The notes below the pieces were generated by a model. The model did not search any database. It worked only from the letters and a program-made list of their open reading frames with translations, and had not been told where the DNA came from. Shown in pieces: positions 54,800 to 62,996 of a stretch of 64,000 nucleotides of DNA. The first letter of the stretch is position 1. Each line of letters starts with the position of its first letter. The position numbers were made by a program, and so were the translations under genes. Source of the stretch: CAZQEZ01 sp964592475 (lineage in GTDB: Bacteria > Bacteroidota > Bacteroidia > Cytophagales > Cyclobacteriaceae); the NCBI GenBank assembly GCA_964592475.1, contig CAZQEZ010000001.1, positions 1-64,000 of the forward strand, in the 5' to 3' direction.

Positions 54800-55945
54800 T
54801 TGAAAAATCATATTTATTTAATTAATTATCTATTTTTATTTCTGGCCAGCTGCAGTCAACAACCCGGCGAACAACAAAACAAACCAACTACGGATCAGAA
54901 TCGAGAATCTATAGCGGTGCATCACGCGGAAAATTTTTCAATACAAACACATGAAAACTTTTCATTGGTCACCGTTAATAATGCCTGGAAGGGATCGAAA
55001 ATAACTTTTCGGTATGCATTATTACAAAAAGGCAAAGAGCTACCGGATTCTATACAGGTAGATGAAGTAGTAAATGTACCAGTAGAAAATTTGGTGTGCT
55101 TTTCCACCACCCATGTGCCCTATCTTGATATGCTAGGTGTTGGCGATAAATTAAAAGGCTTCCCTAATTTGGATTATATAAGCACGCCGGGAGTGCGAGA
55201 GCAAATAGATGCTGGCAATATTATGGACTTAGGGTCTGAAAATAATCCTAACCTCGAAAAAATAATTACTCTCAACCCTGATGTAGTAATGGCTTATGGT
55301 ATGCCAGGGGGAAGTGATTTAGTTTTCAAACTTCAGCAAGCAGGCATATCAGTAGTTTATAACGCCGATTACATGGAGCTTTCTCCTTTGGGCAGGGCAG
55401 AATGGATCAAATATATGGCTGCTTTTTTTGATAAAATTTCGCTAGCAGATAGCCTCTATAGCAGCATAAATCAACGATATGATAGCTTGCAACAGCTAGC
55501 TGCGATGGCAGATAATACCCCTTCGGTATTGAGCGGAATTGTGTATGGTGATACATGGTTTTTACCGGCCGGAAAAAATTACGGGGCGCGTTTTTTTAAA
55601 GATGCCAACGCCCATTATTTGTGGGCAGATAACCCGCAAGCTGGCTATCTGGAATTAAGTTTTGAAGCCGTGTACCAAAAAGCTCATCAAGCTGATTACT
55701 GGGTGGGAGTTGGTACTTTTAATTCGCTTACTGCTTTAGCAAATGCTGATGCACGGTATCAAAACTTTCAAGCTTTTCAGGAAGGTAGCGTTTATAGCTA
55801 TTTGGCTAGAGTAGGACCTAAAGGTGGCAACGAATACTTTGAGCTTGGCTATGCACGTCCGGATATTATTTTGGCCGACTTGATCAAGATATTTCATCCC
55901 GCTCTTTTGCCAAATCATGCATTATATTTTCATGAAAAGCTATAA
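54800..55945 (+). CDS. ABC-type metal/cofactor substrate-binding lipoprotein, TTG start
   Basis: This 381-residue protein must use TTG (54800). An in-frame stop lies at 54785-54787 and no ATG precedes the signal sequence KNHIYLINYLFLFLASC (lipobox Cys18). The two-lobed Peripla_BP_2 domain of FepB/BtuF-type proteins is visible: VPVENLVCFSTTHVPYLDML, NLEKIITLNPDVVMAYG and a final ELGYARPDIILADLIKIF. It probably binds an iron-siderophore, heme or corrinoid. No permease or ATPase gene is adjacent. It lies 30 bp after the TIM-barrel gene and may be in the same operon. Confidence 0.82.
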   Translation: MKNHIYLINYLFLFLASCSQQPGEQQNKPTTDQNRESIAVHHAENFSIQTHENFSLVTVNNAWKGSKITFRYALLQKGKELPDSIQVDEVVNVPVENLVCFSTTHVPYLDMLGVGDKLKGFPNLDYISTPGVREQIDAGNIMDLGSENNPNLEKIITLNPDVVMAYGMPGGSDLVFKLQQAGISVVYNADYMELSPLGRAEWIKYMAAFFDKISLADSLYSSINQRYDSLQQLAAMADNTPSVLSGIVYGDTWFLPAGKNYGARFFKDANAHYLWADNPQAGYLELSFEAVYQKAHQADYWVGVGTFNSLTALANADARYQNFQAFQEGSVYSYLARVGPKGGNEYFELGYARPDIILADLIKIFHPALLPNHALYFHEKL

Positions 55946-56029
55946 AGTCTAATTCACTGTAATAATTGGCAATAAAAAAACGCGGTCACAAAAATGCTAT
56001 CCACGCTTTCTATGCTTTTTAAAATAAGA

Positions 56030-57127
56030 TTATAAATCAAGTAACTTCATTATTTTCTTATTAAGATCGGTATTATCTTGAAAACCTGAAAAATTTTCCG
56101 CACCCGGTCCATAGGCGAATACTGGAACCATATTTGCCGTATGGCCACCTGTGTTGAAGTCACCTTCCACATATTGCGAGTGACGATCTCCACCAGTTAT
56201 GGCAAGACCTCCGGTTTCATGATCTGAAGTGATAACTACTAAAGTATTACCGTCTTTTTCTGCATAATCAAGCACTTTACCCACTGCCTTGTCGAAATCA
56301 AGCATTTCAGTAATTATAAATTTTAAATCATTAGCATGCCCGCCCCAATCGATTTGTGACCCTTCTATCATCATAAAGAAATTCTCTTCTTTTGCATTTA
56401 AAAAGTCAAGTGCCACAGAAGTAGCTTCGGGTAAAAAATTTCCTCTTCCGCTTACATATGATATTGGTTGCTCGTCATCGATAAAATATCCGATTTTTTC
56501 TGCTTCTGCATCTTTAGCCTGCTGCATACTTTCCACTATAGTATAACCATTGCTTTTTAGCTCTTGCAGCAAATCGGAACTGTCGGTGCGATGAGCAAAA
56601 AATTTTCTACCTCCCCCCATAAAAATATCTACTCCTGAATAGGGTAATTCGGCAGCAATGCCCTCATCATCCTTTCGGGTTTTATTATGCGCGTAAAAAG
56701 AAGCGGGAGTAGCATGAGTAATGGATGAAGTAGCAATTATACCGGTATTCATGCCACTGCCTTCGGCATATTCTACAATTGTTTTCAATGGCGCTCCGGT
56801 GGTGTCTACTGATATGGCTCCATTATAGGTTTTGGTACCGGTAGCTATAGCTGTGCCGCCAGCTGCTGAGTCAGTAATGAGATTATCAGAAGAATAAGTG
56901 GTAACTAATCCTGTAATCGTGGTTCGCTCCAGGTTCAGGGTGCTATTGGCAATTAACGCGGCACTTACTTGAGCAAATCCCATGCCGTCACCAATCATTA
57001 ATATTACTTTAGCAGGACGTTGCGAATCTGCAGTGGATTTTTCTTTTTGCTCCGTAGTATTGGGTGAACAGGCAATTAATAACGTAATTACACTAAACAA
57101 CAGGATGCTTTGAATATATTTGTTCAT
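56030..57127 (-). CDS. phoA: Alkaline phosphatase lipoprotein (PhoA family)
   Basis: This 365-residue lipoprotein (lipobox LIAC, Cys20) hydrolyses phosphomonoesters outside the inner membrane. Metal site Asp47 is in MIGDGMGFAQ and nucleophile Ser87 in ITDSAAGGTAIATGT. The zinc-binding TSDHETGG and GGHTANMVPVFAYG lie in the C-terminal third. The shorter length compared with E. coli PhoA (about 450) is common in Bacteroidota members. A candidate promoter is at 57150-57183. It is convergent with the substrate-binding lipoprotein. Confidence 0.92.
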   Translation of the reverse strand: MNKYIQSILLFSVITLLIACSPNTTEQKEKSTADSQRPAKVILMIGDGMGFAQVSAALIANSTLNLERTTITGLVTTYSSDNLITDSAAGGTAIATGTKTYNGAISVDTTGAPLKTIVEYAEGSGMNTGIIATSSITHATPASFYAHNKTRKDDEGIAAELPYSGVDIFMGGGRKFFAHRTDSSDLLQELKSNGYTIVESMQQAKDAEAEKIGYFIDDEQPISYVSGRGNFLPEATSVALDFLNAKEENFFMMIEGSQIDWGGHANDLKFIITEMLDFDKAVGKVLDYAEKDGNTLVVITSDHETGGLAITGGDRHSQYVEGDFNTGGHTANMVPVFAYGPGAENFSGFQDNTDLNKKIMKLLDL

Positions 57128-57149
57128 GTTTTTTATTATTTTATTTGCA

Positions 57150-57183
57150 CAAAAATAGATTGAAGACTCTTATTACCTATCAA
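57150..57183 (-). promoter_or_regulatory. Candidate promoter of the alkaline phosphatase gene
   Basis: On the minus strand TATTTTTG (57157-57150) matches TAnnTTTG exactly. A TTG lies 23 bp upstream (57183-57181). The -7 box is 23 bp before the start codon. Confidence 0.4.
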
Positions 57184-57317
57184 TCGTTAGTTAAATTTTT
57201 ATTATAATTTTATGACCTGGTAATTTGTCAATTTTTATTTTTGATAATTAGCACTATTTGGCTTACTAGCATTTTTAAATTGTGATTAACAAATTTAGAA
57301 TCTAAAACGATATAATC

Positions 57318-58016
57318 ATGAAAAAGTATTTTTTTATTTTCTTATTTATCAGTTCTTTTTCCACATTTATTTGTCCTGTGGCTCAAAGTCAGGAAGTAGG
57401 GCTATCGTTTTCTTACTTTATCCCAAGAAACGGACATTTTGCAGTACCTGTAAGTCCATTTTCTTACAGAGAGGTAGGTATTAATTTTAATGACTATATT
57501 TCAATTGAAACAGGCTTTTCCCTTTATTTGATGCCTGGTATGGGAGTAAATGAGCTTCCATTTGAGGCAAATGAGCCGCTAATGGGGCCAATGGTAAGTT
57601 TGATGGTGCCTTTGGAACTTGTACTACAATTTTACCTGCCAAAACAGGTAATAAGATTAAAAGCAGGTGGTTTTGGGTTTTATAATATTTTTACTCAAAT
57701 AAACGAGGGAAACCTCGACAGAGCCCTGGCAGAATGGCAAGACCTTGATGTAGTTAATAGCAATTTTGATTTCGATAATGTGCCAGGATTTGGTTTGATG
57801 GGTGGCATTAAATACATATTATATATAAGAAAAAATTTCGGTATTACCTTGGGGGCAAATTATTTATTTGGTTCAGCTTCTCTGAATTTAAGAGGCAACT
57901 ACCTGGGAGGAAATACTGGTAGAACAATTACTAGTTTTGAAGATGATTTTGAAGATTCAAGATTGGATTTTACCGGTTTTGAATTTTCCGTGGGGGTTTT
58001 AGTAGGAGGCGGATAA
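57318..58016 (+). CDS. Outer-membrane beta-barrel protein of unknown function
   Basis: This 232-residue protein has a signal peptide (about 1-25, ending AQSQEVG). It has repeated amphipathic strands (VGLSFSYFIP, YISIETGFSLYLM, FGITLGANYLFGS) ending FEFSVGVLVGG. The pattern fits an eight-stranded outer-membrane barrel, but the C-terminus lacks a terminal Phe. Ligand and partner are unknown. A strong terminator follows at 58030. Confidence 0.72.
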   Translation: MKKYFFIFLFISSFSTFICPVAQSQEVGLSFSYFIPRNGHFAVPVSPFSYREVGINFNDYISIETGFSLYLMPGMGVNELPFEANEPLMGPMVSLMVPLELVLQFYLPKQVIRLKAGGFGFYNIFTQINEGNLDRALAEWQDLDVVNSNFDFDNVPGFGLMGGIKYILYIRKNFGITLGANYLFGSASLNLRGNYLGGNTGRTITSFEDDFEDSRLDFTGFEFSVGVLVGGG

Positions 58017-58029
58017 AATGCAAAAGGTT

Positions 58030-58065
58030 ATAGCTGCCAAACTTCCTATTTTGGCAGCTATTTTT
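58030..58065 (+). terminator. Rho-independent terminator of the barrel-protein gene
   Basis: ATAGCTGCCAAA (58030-58041) pairs perfectly over 12 bp with TTTGGCAGCTAT (58050-58061). A T-run follows. Confidence 0.85.
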
Positions 58066-58080
58066 ACTATTCTACTTCTA

Positions 58081-58794
58081 TTATTCAAAATACATTCCTT
58101 CTAGTGTCTTATTTACTCCCGGTGCGCCAAAAAGAGGTAAGTTGCGCGTTTTCATCACGTTGCCAAGATCGCGAACTGCTTCTTTGTTTAGTTCTTTTAC
58201 TCCACCATTTTGTAACGCGTAAATAATTGACTGCGCGGTTATTTCCAATAGTTCCACGTTCATCCAGGTCCAATCGATACCTAAAGTACTCATAGTAACC
58301 AGGCCATGGTTTTCCATCAAAAAGCTATTGTACTTATGCAGATAAGAACTGAAATTATCAGCTAACTGCTGTGTAAGCGGTTCGCCATAAGGCACTAAAG
58401 GCACAGGGCCCACTTCAGTTATCGTTTCAGGAAAATAAGGACGCATCAAATAATTTTCTCCTTTCATAATAGTGAATCCACAACAGCAAGGCGGATGGCA
58501 ATGTAGTACGGAAACAATGTCTGGTCGCTCTTCGAAAAACTTCAGATACATGGGTTTCTCGCCTGTGGGTTTTCTATTACCTTCTAGTGTATCGCCTTTA
58601 GTGTTGATAAAAACCACGTCTTCAACATTTACGTCTCCTTTGTTGCGCTGAGTAGGTGTTATTAAAATAACATCTTCTTCTAGCCGCCAGGCAAGATTAC
58701 CACCATAGCCGGTAACGTATTTTTGTGCTGCCATGGACTGGCAAACCTTTACAAACTTTTCTACTTCTTCTTTGTATTTTTCCAGTAATTTCAT
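58081..58794 (-). CDS. Class II aldolase/adducin-family protein
   Basis: This 237-residue single-domain protein of the zinc-dependent class II aldolase fold has the metal ligands HCHPP (His-x-His, near residue 98) and MENHG (third His, near 179). YGGNLAWRLEEDVILITPT near the N-terminus binds phosphate. Family members cleave sugar phosphates (fuculose- or ribulose-phosphate type) or dehydrate methylthioribulose-phosphate; the exact substrate cannot be read. The VLHCHPPCCCGFT stretch has an unusual triple Cys beside the metal site. It lies 65 bp downstream of a two-domain relative on the same strand. Confidence 0.87.
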   Translation of the reverse strand: MKLLEKYKEEVEKFVKVCQSMAAQKYVTGYGGNLAWRLEEDVILITPTQRNKGDVNVEDVVFINTKGDTLEGNRKPTGEKPMYLKFFEERPDIVSVLHCHPPCCCGFTIMKGENYLMRPYFPETITEVGPVPLVPYGEPLTQQLADNFSSYLHKYNSFLMENHGLVTMSTLGIDWTWMNVELLEITAQSIIYALQNGGVKELNKEAVRDLGNVMKTRNLPLFGAPGVNKTLEGMYFE

Positions 58795-58859
58795 TAAGAT
58801 TTATTTTTAGGGTAAAATTATGTTGATTCCAAGACTTCTCAATCCTGTACAATACTGTT

Positions 58860-60143
58860 TTAGCTTAAAAATTTCTTTTTTAAATCTTCTATTTCCTGCT
58901 CATTGATGGGTACCAGGTGACCTATCTGAGTACTTTGGGTTAATGATTTGGCACTAAACTCTGCCACTTCTAATCTGTCAAATGTTTCTAACACGGAACT
59001 ACCAGTAACCATAATCGCATCGTTTTCTAAAAGTAATATTGGTGTTTCTTTACTAAGTGCGTTCGATATTCTACCTCCTTTTTTATATTGGCTACCATAT
59101 GGTATAAAAGGAATATCACGCAGCAAAATATAGCTTTCGGGTATGGTGCGGGTATCAAACTTTTGTCCGGTAATACAGTAAGCTGTTGCATGAGGTGACT
59201 GAGCAGTGATGATGCTATTAATATAAGGATGGTGTTTATATATTTTTTGATGAAGCTTTACCGAGCGGCTAGGCACTTTCCCTTTTTCTCGTTTGCCATC
59301 TTGAATTAACACGATATCCTGAATTTTAAAGTGCAGTCGATCTTTTCCGAAGGGGGTGATCAAAAACGAATCTTCATCTATTCTGGCCGATACCGTACCG
59401 TAAGTGCTAATCATTAACCGCTGGTGATAGGCTCGCAATACAATGTCTACTATTTGTTTGCGCAATTCTTTTTGCCTGCTGGTGTGTATTATATTATCAA
59501 TCTCTGGCAGCAGGTTTGTCTTTTGGCTAAATAGATCTATTTGTTCCTGATTAAGATTTTTCACTTCACCTATTGCACTGCCTTGTATAATCATATTGGC
59601 ACAAAATTCCAATGTTTCAAATCTCATAAAAGCATCCGACAGATCGCTACCACCTACCACGGTGCCATGATTTTCCATTAAAATGGCATTAAAGCCTTCT
59701 TTGAAAGTTTTTGCAATATTGGCACCAAGTTTTTCACTACCAGGCAACTCGTACAAAGCATACCCTACGGCACCACATACCTCGTGAGCCTGAGGAATAA
59801 TACGTGTATCCGGCACCTGCCTTACAATGCTGAAAGTGACTAAAGCTGGTGGATGGGCGTGCACAATAGCATTAATATCTTTGCGACCTTCATATATGGC
59901 TTTGTGAAAGGGATATTCGGAGGAAGGTTTATGAAGCCCTTCAATTGTACCATCTTTTTTTACACAAACAATATCTTGCGGTTTTAGTGAGCCTTTATCA
60001 ATGGCACTGGGGGTAATCCAGATATCGCCATTTTCATCTTTTAGTGAGAGATTGCCGCCAGAGGTAGTAGTCATGCTGTATCCGTAGATACGTTGCATGG
60101 TTAAAACCAATTGATCGCGAGGGTGTAGCAAGCTGAAATTCAT
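58860..60143 (-). CDS. Two-domain class II aldolase/adducin-family protein
   Basis: This 427-residue protein carries two tandem class II aldolase domains. The first (about 1-205) has a complete zinc site: His95-x-His97 (VHAHPPA) and His159 (MENHGTVVGG). The second (about 225-425) aligns in order but reads ITAQSPHATAY in place of HAHP, and LENDAIMVTG in place of ENHG, so its metal ligands are lost. It should be catalytically active through the first domain only, with the second as a structural or regulatory partner. It precedes the single-domain paralogue, probably in one operon. Confidence 0.87.
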   Translation of the reverse strand: MNFSLLHPRDQLVLTMQRIYGYSMTTTSGGNLSLKDENGDIWITPSAIDKGSLKPQDIVCVKKDGTIEGLHKPSSEYPFHKAIYEGRKDINAIVHAHPPALVTFSIVRQVPDTRIIPQAHEVCGAVGYALYELPGSEKLGANIAKTFKEGFNAILMENHGTVVGGSDLSDAFMRFETLEFCANMIIQGSAIGEVKNLNQEQIDLFSQKTNLLPEIDNIIHTSRQKELRKQIVDIVLRAYHQRLMISTYGTVSARIDEDSFLITPFGKDRLHFKIQDIVLIQDGKREKGKVPSRSVKLHQKIYKHHPYINSIITAQSPHATAYCITGQKFDTRTIPESYILLRDIPFIPYGSQYKKGGRISNALSKETPILLLENDAIMVTGSSVLETFDRLEVAEFSAKSLTQSTQIGHLVPINEQEIEDLKKKFLS

Positions 60144-60417
60144 AATGGAAATTGTTATAATTTGAGGTAAATATACGGTAAATAAGCTTTATTAAAAACG
60201 GGATAGACCAGGATAGGGTTCAAATTAAAAATTAATTAAACTATGACCCCAATTAATTGGCAAATTGCTCAAAAGTGAAGAATTAGAAATAAATATTAAT
60301 AAATTAATGTATGTAATATTCTGTGAAAGTCTTTATATTTTTGGAAGATTTACTTATTTAGATTTACAGCGAATGGATGGATGGGCATGGTATTTTTAAA
60401 ATAAACAACTTTGAAAA
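60144..60417. other. AT-rich spacer upstream of the hemerythrin remnant
   Basis: No gene, hairpin or repeat was recognised in this stretch. It separates the aldolase gene start from the decayed hemerythrin reading frame, whose coding remnants begin at 60418. Confidence 0.5.
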
Positions 60418-60800
60418 ATGGAAATAGCAACCTGGAAATAGGAGATGTATAGTGTGAAAAACAAAGTAATTGATGACCAACATAAAAAAAAATTTATCAA
60501 CTCTCGTCCCAAATGCCGAAAGGTGAATCAAAGGATAAATTGAGAGAAACTTTAAATGACTTAGTAGATTACTCTCAATATCATTTTAATTAAGAGGAAG
60601 CCTATTTTTGTAAAATAAAAGGTTATAAATAAAAGGGGGGAAATATTGACCAACATCAGCTTTTATTGAAAAAATAAGACAATTTCAAAGTGATTTTATT
60701 CAGGGAAAAAACTGCTTACCACTGATGTATTTCTTTACATCAAAAACTGGATCAACACCCTAGATTAAAAGACGTGATCAACAGATATGTAACGAGCATT
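60418..60800 (+). pseudogene. Decayed bacteriohemerythrin
   Basis: In pieces from different frames: MEIATWK, stop, EMYSVKNKVIDDQHKKKFIN (iron ligand His in D-D-Q-H-K-K), then KLRETLNDLVDYSQYHFN with the HF helix, a stop, EEAYFCKIKGY (ligand Glu in E-E), then IDQHQLLLKK, and further on LYIKNWINTLD, which corresponds to the final W-L-x-x-H-I-x-x-x-D segment. The order W...YSV.N..ID.QHK, then Y..HF..EE, then H..H, then W...D is the bacteriohemerythrin layout. At least three stops and several frameshifts break it, and the last His is lost. Confidence 0.75.
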
Positions 60801-60920
60801 GTTTTGATAATAATGGAAGTGCAACCACCTAGTTATCAATGTATTATTTAGATTAAAATAGTCGTATTTTAATTATAAAGTTTTTCTAACTTCACATTTC
60901 AATCAAAAAAAGAAACAATT

Positions 60921-61562
60921 ATGAAAAAGATTTTATTTGTAGTGGCTGCCATGTGCATTTCGCTAAGTGGTTACAGCCAGTTTTTTGAAATTGGTCCTCG
61001 CTTCGAGGTTGTATCTACGAAGTTTCAATTAGACAGAAGTACTCTAGAATCTATAGGTGCATCTGTTGATGAAGCATCAAGAGACTTAGGTTTTAAAGTT
61101 GGTTTATACAGCAGAGTTAAAATCGGTAGTATTTATTTACAACCAGAAATCTTATTTACTTCAACTGGAGGTAAAGTTACATTTGATGATGACAATGCTG
61201 CGAATACAGCAAATCAAATAATTGATTTAAATTATAATAGAATAGACTTACCACTTATGATAGGTAAAAAGTTTGGTAAAGTATTCAGGTTTAATCTTGG
61301 ACCAGTGCTATCATATACTGTAAGCGACAAAGCGGAACTTGAAGATGCAGTTCTAAATGTTGAAGATGTAGATTACAATGAAGCAGTTATAGGATATCAA
61401 ATTGGTATAGGTTTTGACATTAGTAAGTTGAGATTGGATGTTAAGTATGAAGGAAACTTATCTAATTTTGGAGAAAGAATTACAATAAGTGAAACTTTAG
61501 ATTTTCCCACAGAATTTCGCCCAAACATGTTTACCTTTGGTCTAGCATTTAACTTATTATAG
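60921..61562 (+). CDS. PorT-like outer-membrane beta-barrel protein
   Basis: This 213-residue protein has a signal peptide (about 1-19, ending YSQFFEIGPR). Beta strands include FKVGLYSRVKIGSIYLQPEI, RIDLPLMIGKKFG and YQIGIGFDISKLRLDVKYE, ending FTFGLAFNLL. The LQPEILF, then DLPLMIGKKFG order is typical of the outer-membrane-beta-barrel/PorT family in Bacteroidota. Function is unassigned. A terminator follows 22 bp later. Confidence 0.8.
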   Translation: MKKILFVVAAMCISLSGYSQFFEIGPRFEVVSTKFQLDRSTLESIGASVDEASRDLGFKVGLYSRVKIGSIYLQPEILFTSTGGKVTFDDDNAANTANQIIDLNYNRIDLPLMIGKKFGKVFRFNLGPVLSYTVSDKAELEDAVLNVEDVDYNEAVIGYQIGIGFDISKLRLDVKYEGNLSNFGERITISETLDFPTEFRPNMFTFGLAFNLL

Positions 61563-61584
61563 AAAATCAAAAAATAATTATTAG

Positions 61585-61620
61585 GCAGACTTGAGCAATC
61601 TTGTCTGCTTTTTTATTTTT
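61585..61620 (+). terminator. Rho-independent terminator of the PorT-like gene
   Basis: GCAGAC (61585-61590) pairs with GTCTGC (61603-61608). A T-rich tract follows (61609-61620). Confidence 0.75.
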
Positions 61621-61645
61621 TGATTTATTCTAGGCATCTTCTTAT

Positions 61646-62713
61646 TTAATCAAAAATCTCTTCTTTTATAACTTTAAGATATCCATCTCCCCACTTTTCG
61701 TCTGGTTCCAGATAGTTGCCTTCGGCCCATTCGTTCCAGGCACGGGCAAAAATAAACTTATGTTTATAATTATTATCATGCAAAAGTTGTATCGCTTTTT
61801 GTACTTGAATTTTATATAAACCCGGTGAAGAATTTTTGTAAATTATTCCTTTTTTACCTACCCTGGGCGTATTATCCCAATCATTGATGATTACTGGGTA
61901 AGCAGGATTATCAAATTTTTGACTTAAGATGAAATGTTGGCTTATTATCTTATAATCTATTGTTCGCGAAGGCCTGTTTAAAACTTTATTGAGTAGCAAG
62001 TGATAAAAATATCGCTGCTTTAGTCGTCTGGTAAAATACTCTCTGCTCAAAATAAAGCCATCTAAACCCAATTTTATTAGTTCTTCTGAAGGATATCGCG
62101 AAATACCTAAAAAGTAAAATGGTGGTAAGTTGTTTTTCAAGGCTAAATTTTGCCAGGTATCAATAAATAAGGTCAGGTCCGGAATTTTGTATGGTTTATA
62201 AATAGCAAATAGATTTTTATGGCCTGCTTTAAAGTATCGCGGGTCAGCAAAAGCATCAATTAAATGGTAGAAGTGCTTTATATAATCTTCCTTTCCGGGG
62301 TACTCTTGCTTCATTAATAATTGGTGAGGAGCGCCATGCCATATGCCCGACCAGGATTCATTGGCCCAAGCCAGGCAAATAGGGAAATCCGGCTTGCCAG
62401 ACTTTACAAAATCCTGAAGAGGTTTTTCAAGCAACATTTTCCCATTGCCAAACCAATAGTGCCAATAACAAAAAGCGGCAATACCATTTTCTTTTGCTAA
62501 TAATGCTTGTTTGGATTTAATTTCAGTAGTTTCCAGTAAATCATAATACCCTAATTTTCCCGGAACACGAGGCTGATAATGATTTTTATATAATGGCTTA
62601 CTTTTTATAACATTGGTCCATTCGGTAAATCCGTCTCCCCACCATTTATTGTTTTCAGGTATCTGATGAAATTGAGGCAGATAAAAAGCAATAACTTCTG
62701 CTTTTCGATTCAT
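61646..62713 (-). CDS. WbsX-like (GH99-fold) glycan protein
   Basis: This 355-residue soluble protein begins AEVIAFYLPQFHQIPENNKWWGDGFTEWTNV (shown in part: FYLPQFHQIPENNKWWG), the signature of the WbsX/GH99-like family found in O-antigen and capsule clusters. Internal motifs FCYWHYWFGNGKMLLEKPL, LAWANESWSGIWHG and the C-terminal ARAWNEWAEGNYLEPD are also characteristic. Members are annotated as lipopolysaccharide-biosynthesis or alpha-mannosidase-like proteins. No other polysaccharide genes are intact nearby, so it may be the survivor of a glycan cluster. It has no signal peptide. Confidence 0.85.
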   Translation of the reverse strand: MNRKAEVIAFYLPQFHQIPENNKWWGDGFTEWTNVIKSKPLYKNHYQPRVPGKLGYYDLLETTEIKSKQALLAKENGIAAFCYWHYWFGNGKMLLEKPLQDFVKSGKPDFPICLAWANESWSGIWHGAPHQLLMKQEYPGKEDYIKHFYHLIDAFADPRYFKAGHKNLFAIYKPYKIPDLTLFIDTWQNLALKNNLPPFYFLGISRYPSEELIKLGLDGFILSREYFTRRLKQRYFYHLLLNKVLNRPSRTIDYKIISQHFILSQKFDNPAYPVIINDWDNTPRVGKKGIIYKNSSPGLYKIQVQKAIQLLHDNNYKHKFIFARAWNEWAEGNYLEPDEKWGDGYLKVIKEEIFD

Positions 62714-62741
62714 AGTTATTTTATTAAAGCACGTGATACCA

Positions 62742-62945
62742 TTACTTAAAATTAAATTTTTTTCTTAATTCCCATTCGTACATGCCCAGCTTTTTTAAGT
62801 TACCTAAACTCTACCACATGGAGCTGAACCCATGCCTGGCCAAGTAATCCCTAAAAACCAACTGTAAAGACGCTCCAAACATTCTTTTCAAAAATGGCTC
62901 AGGAAATATGCTTTTTAATATTTTTATGCTGTTGTTTTCATTTAA
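62742..62945 (-). pseudogene. Decayed C-terminal gene fragment of unknown family
   Basis: The minus strand is open from 62945 to 62742 except for one TAG (62811-62813). It reads SIKILKSIFPEPFLKRMFG, ASLQLVFRDYLARHGFSSMW, stop, SLGNLKKLGMYEWELRKKFN. The helix-like composition and the natural TAA end suggest the tail of a real gene. There is no start codon. It lies directly upstream of the WbsX-like gene on the same strand. No family is recognised; a glycan-gene origin is a guess from position. Confidence 0.4.
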
Positions 62946-62996
62946 TTATCTCTTTATGAGCCCAAAAATAAGTGTTTTTAAACTCGCGGTTAATTA

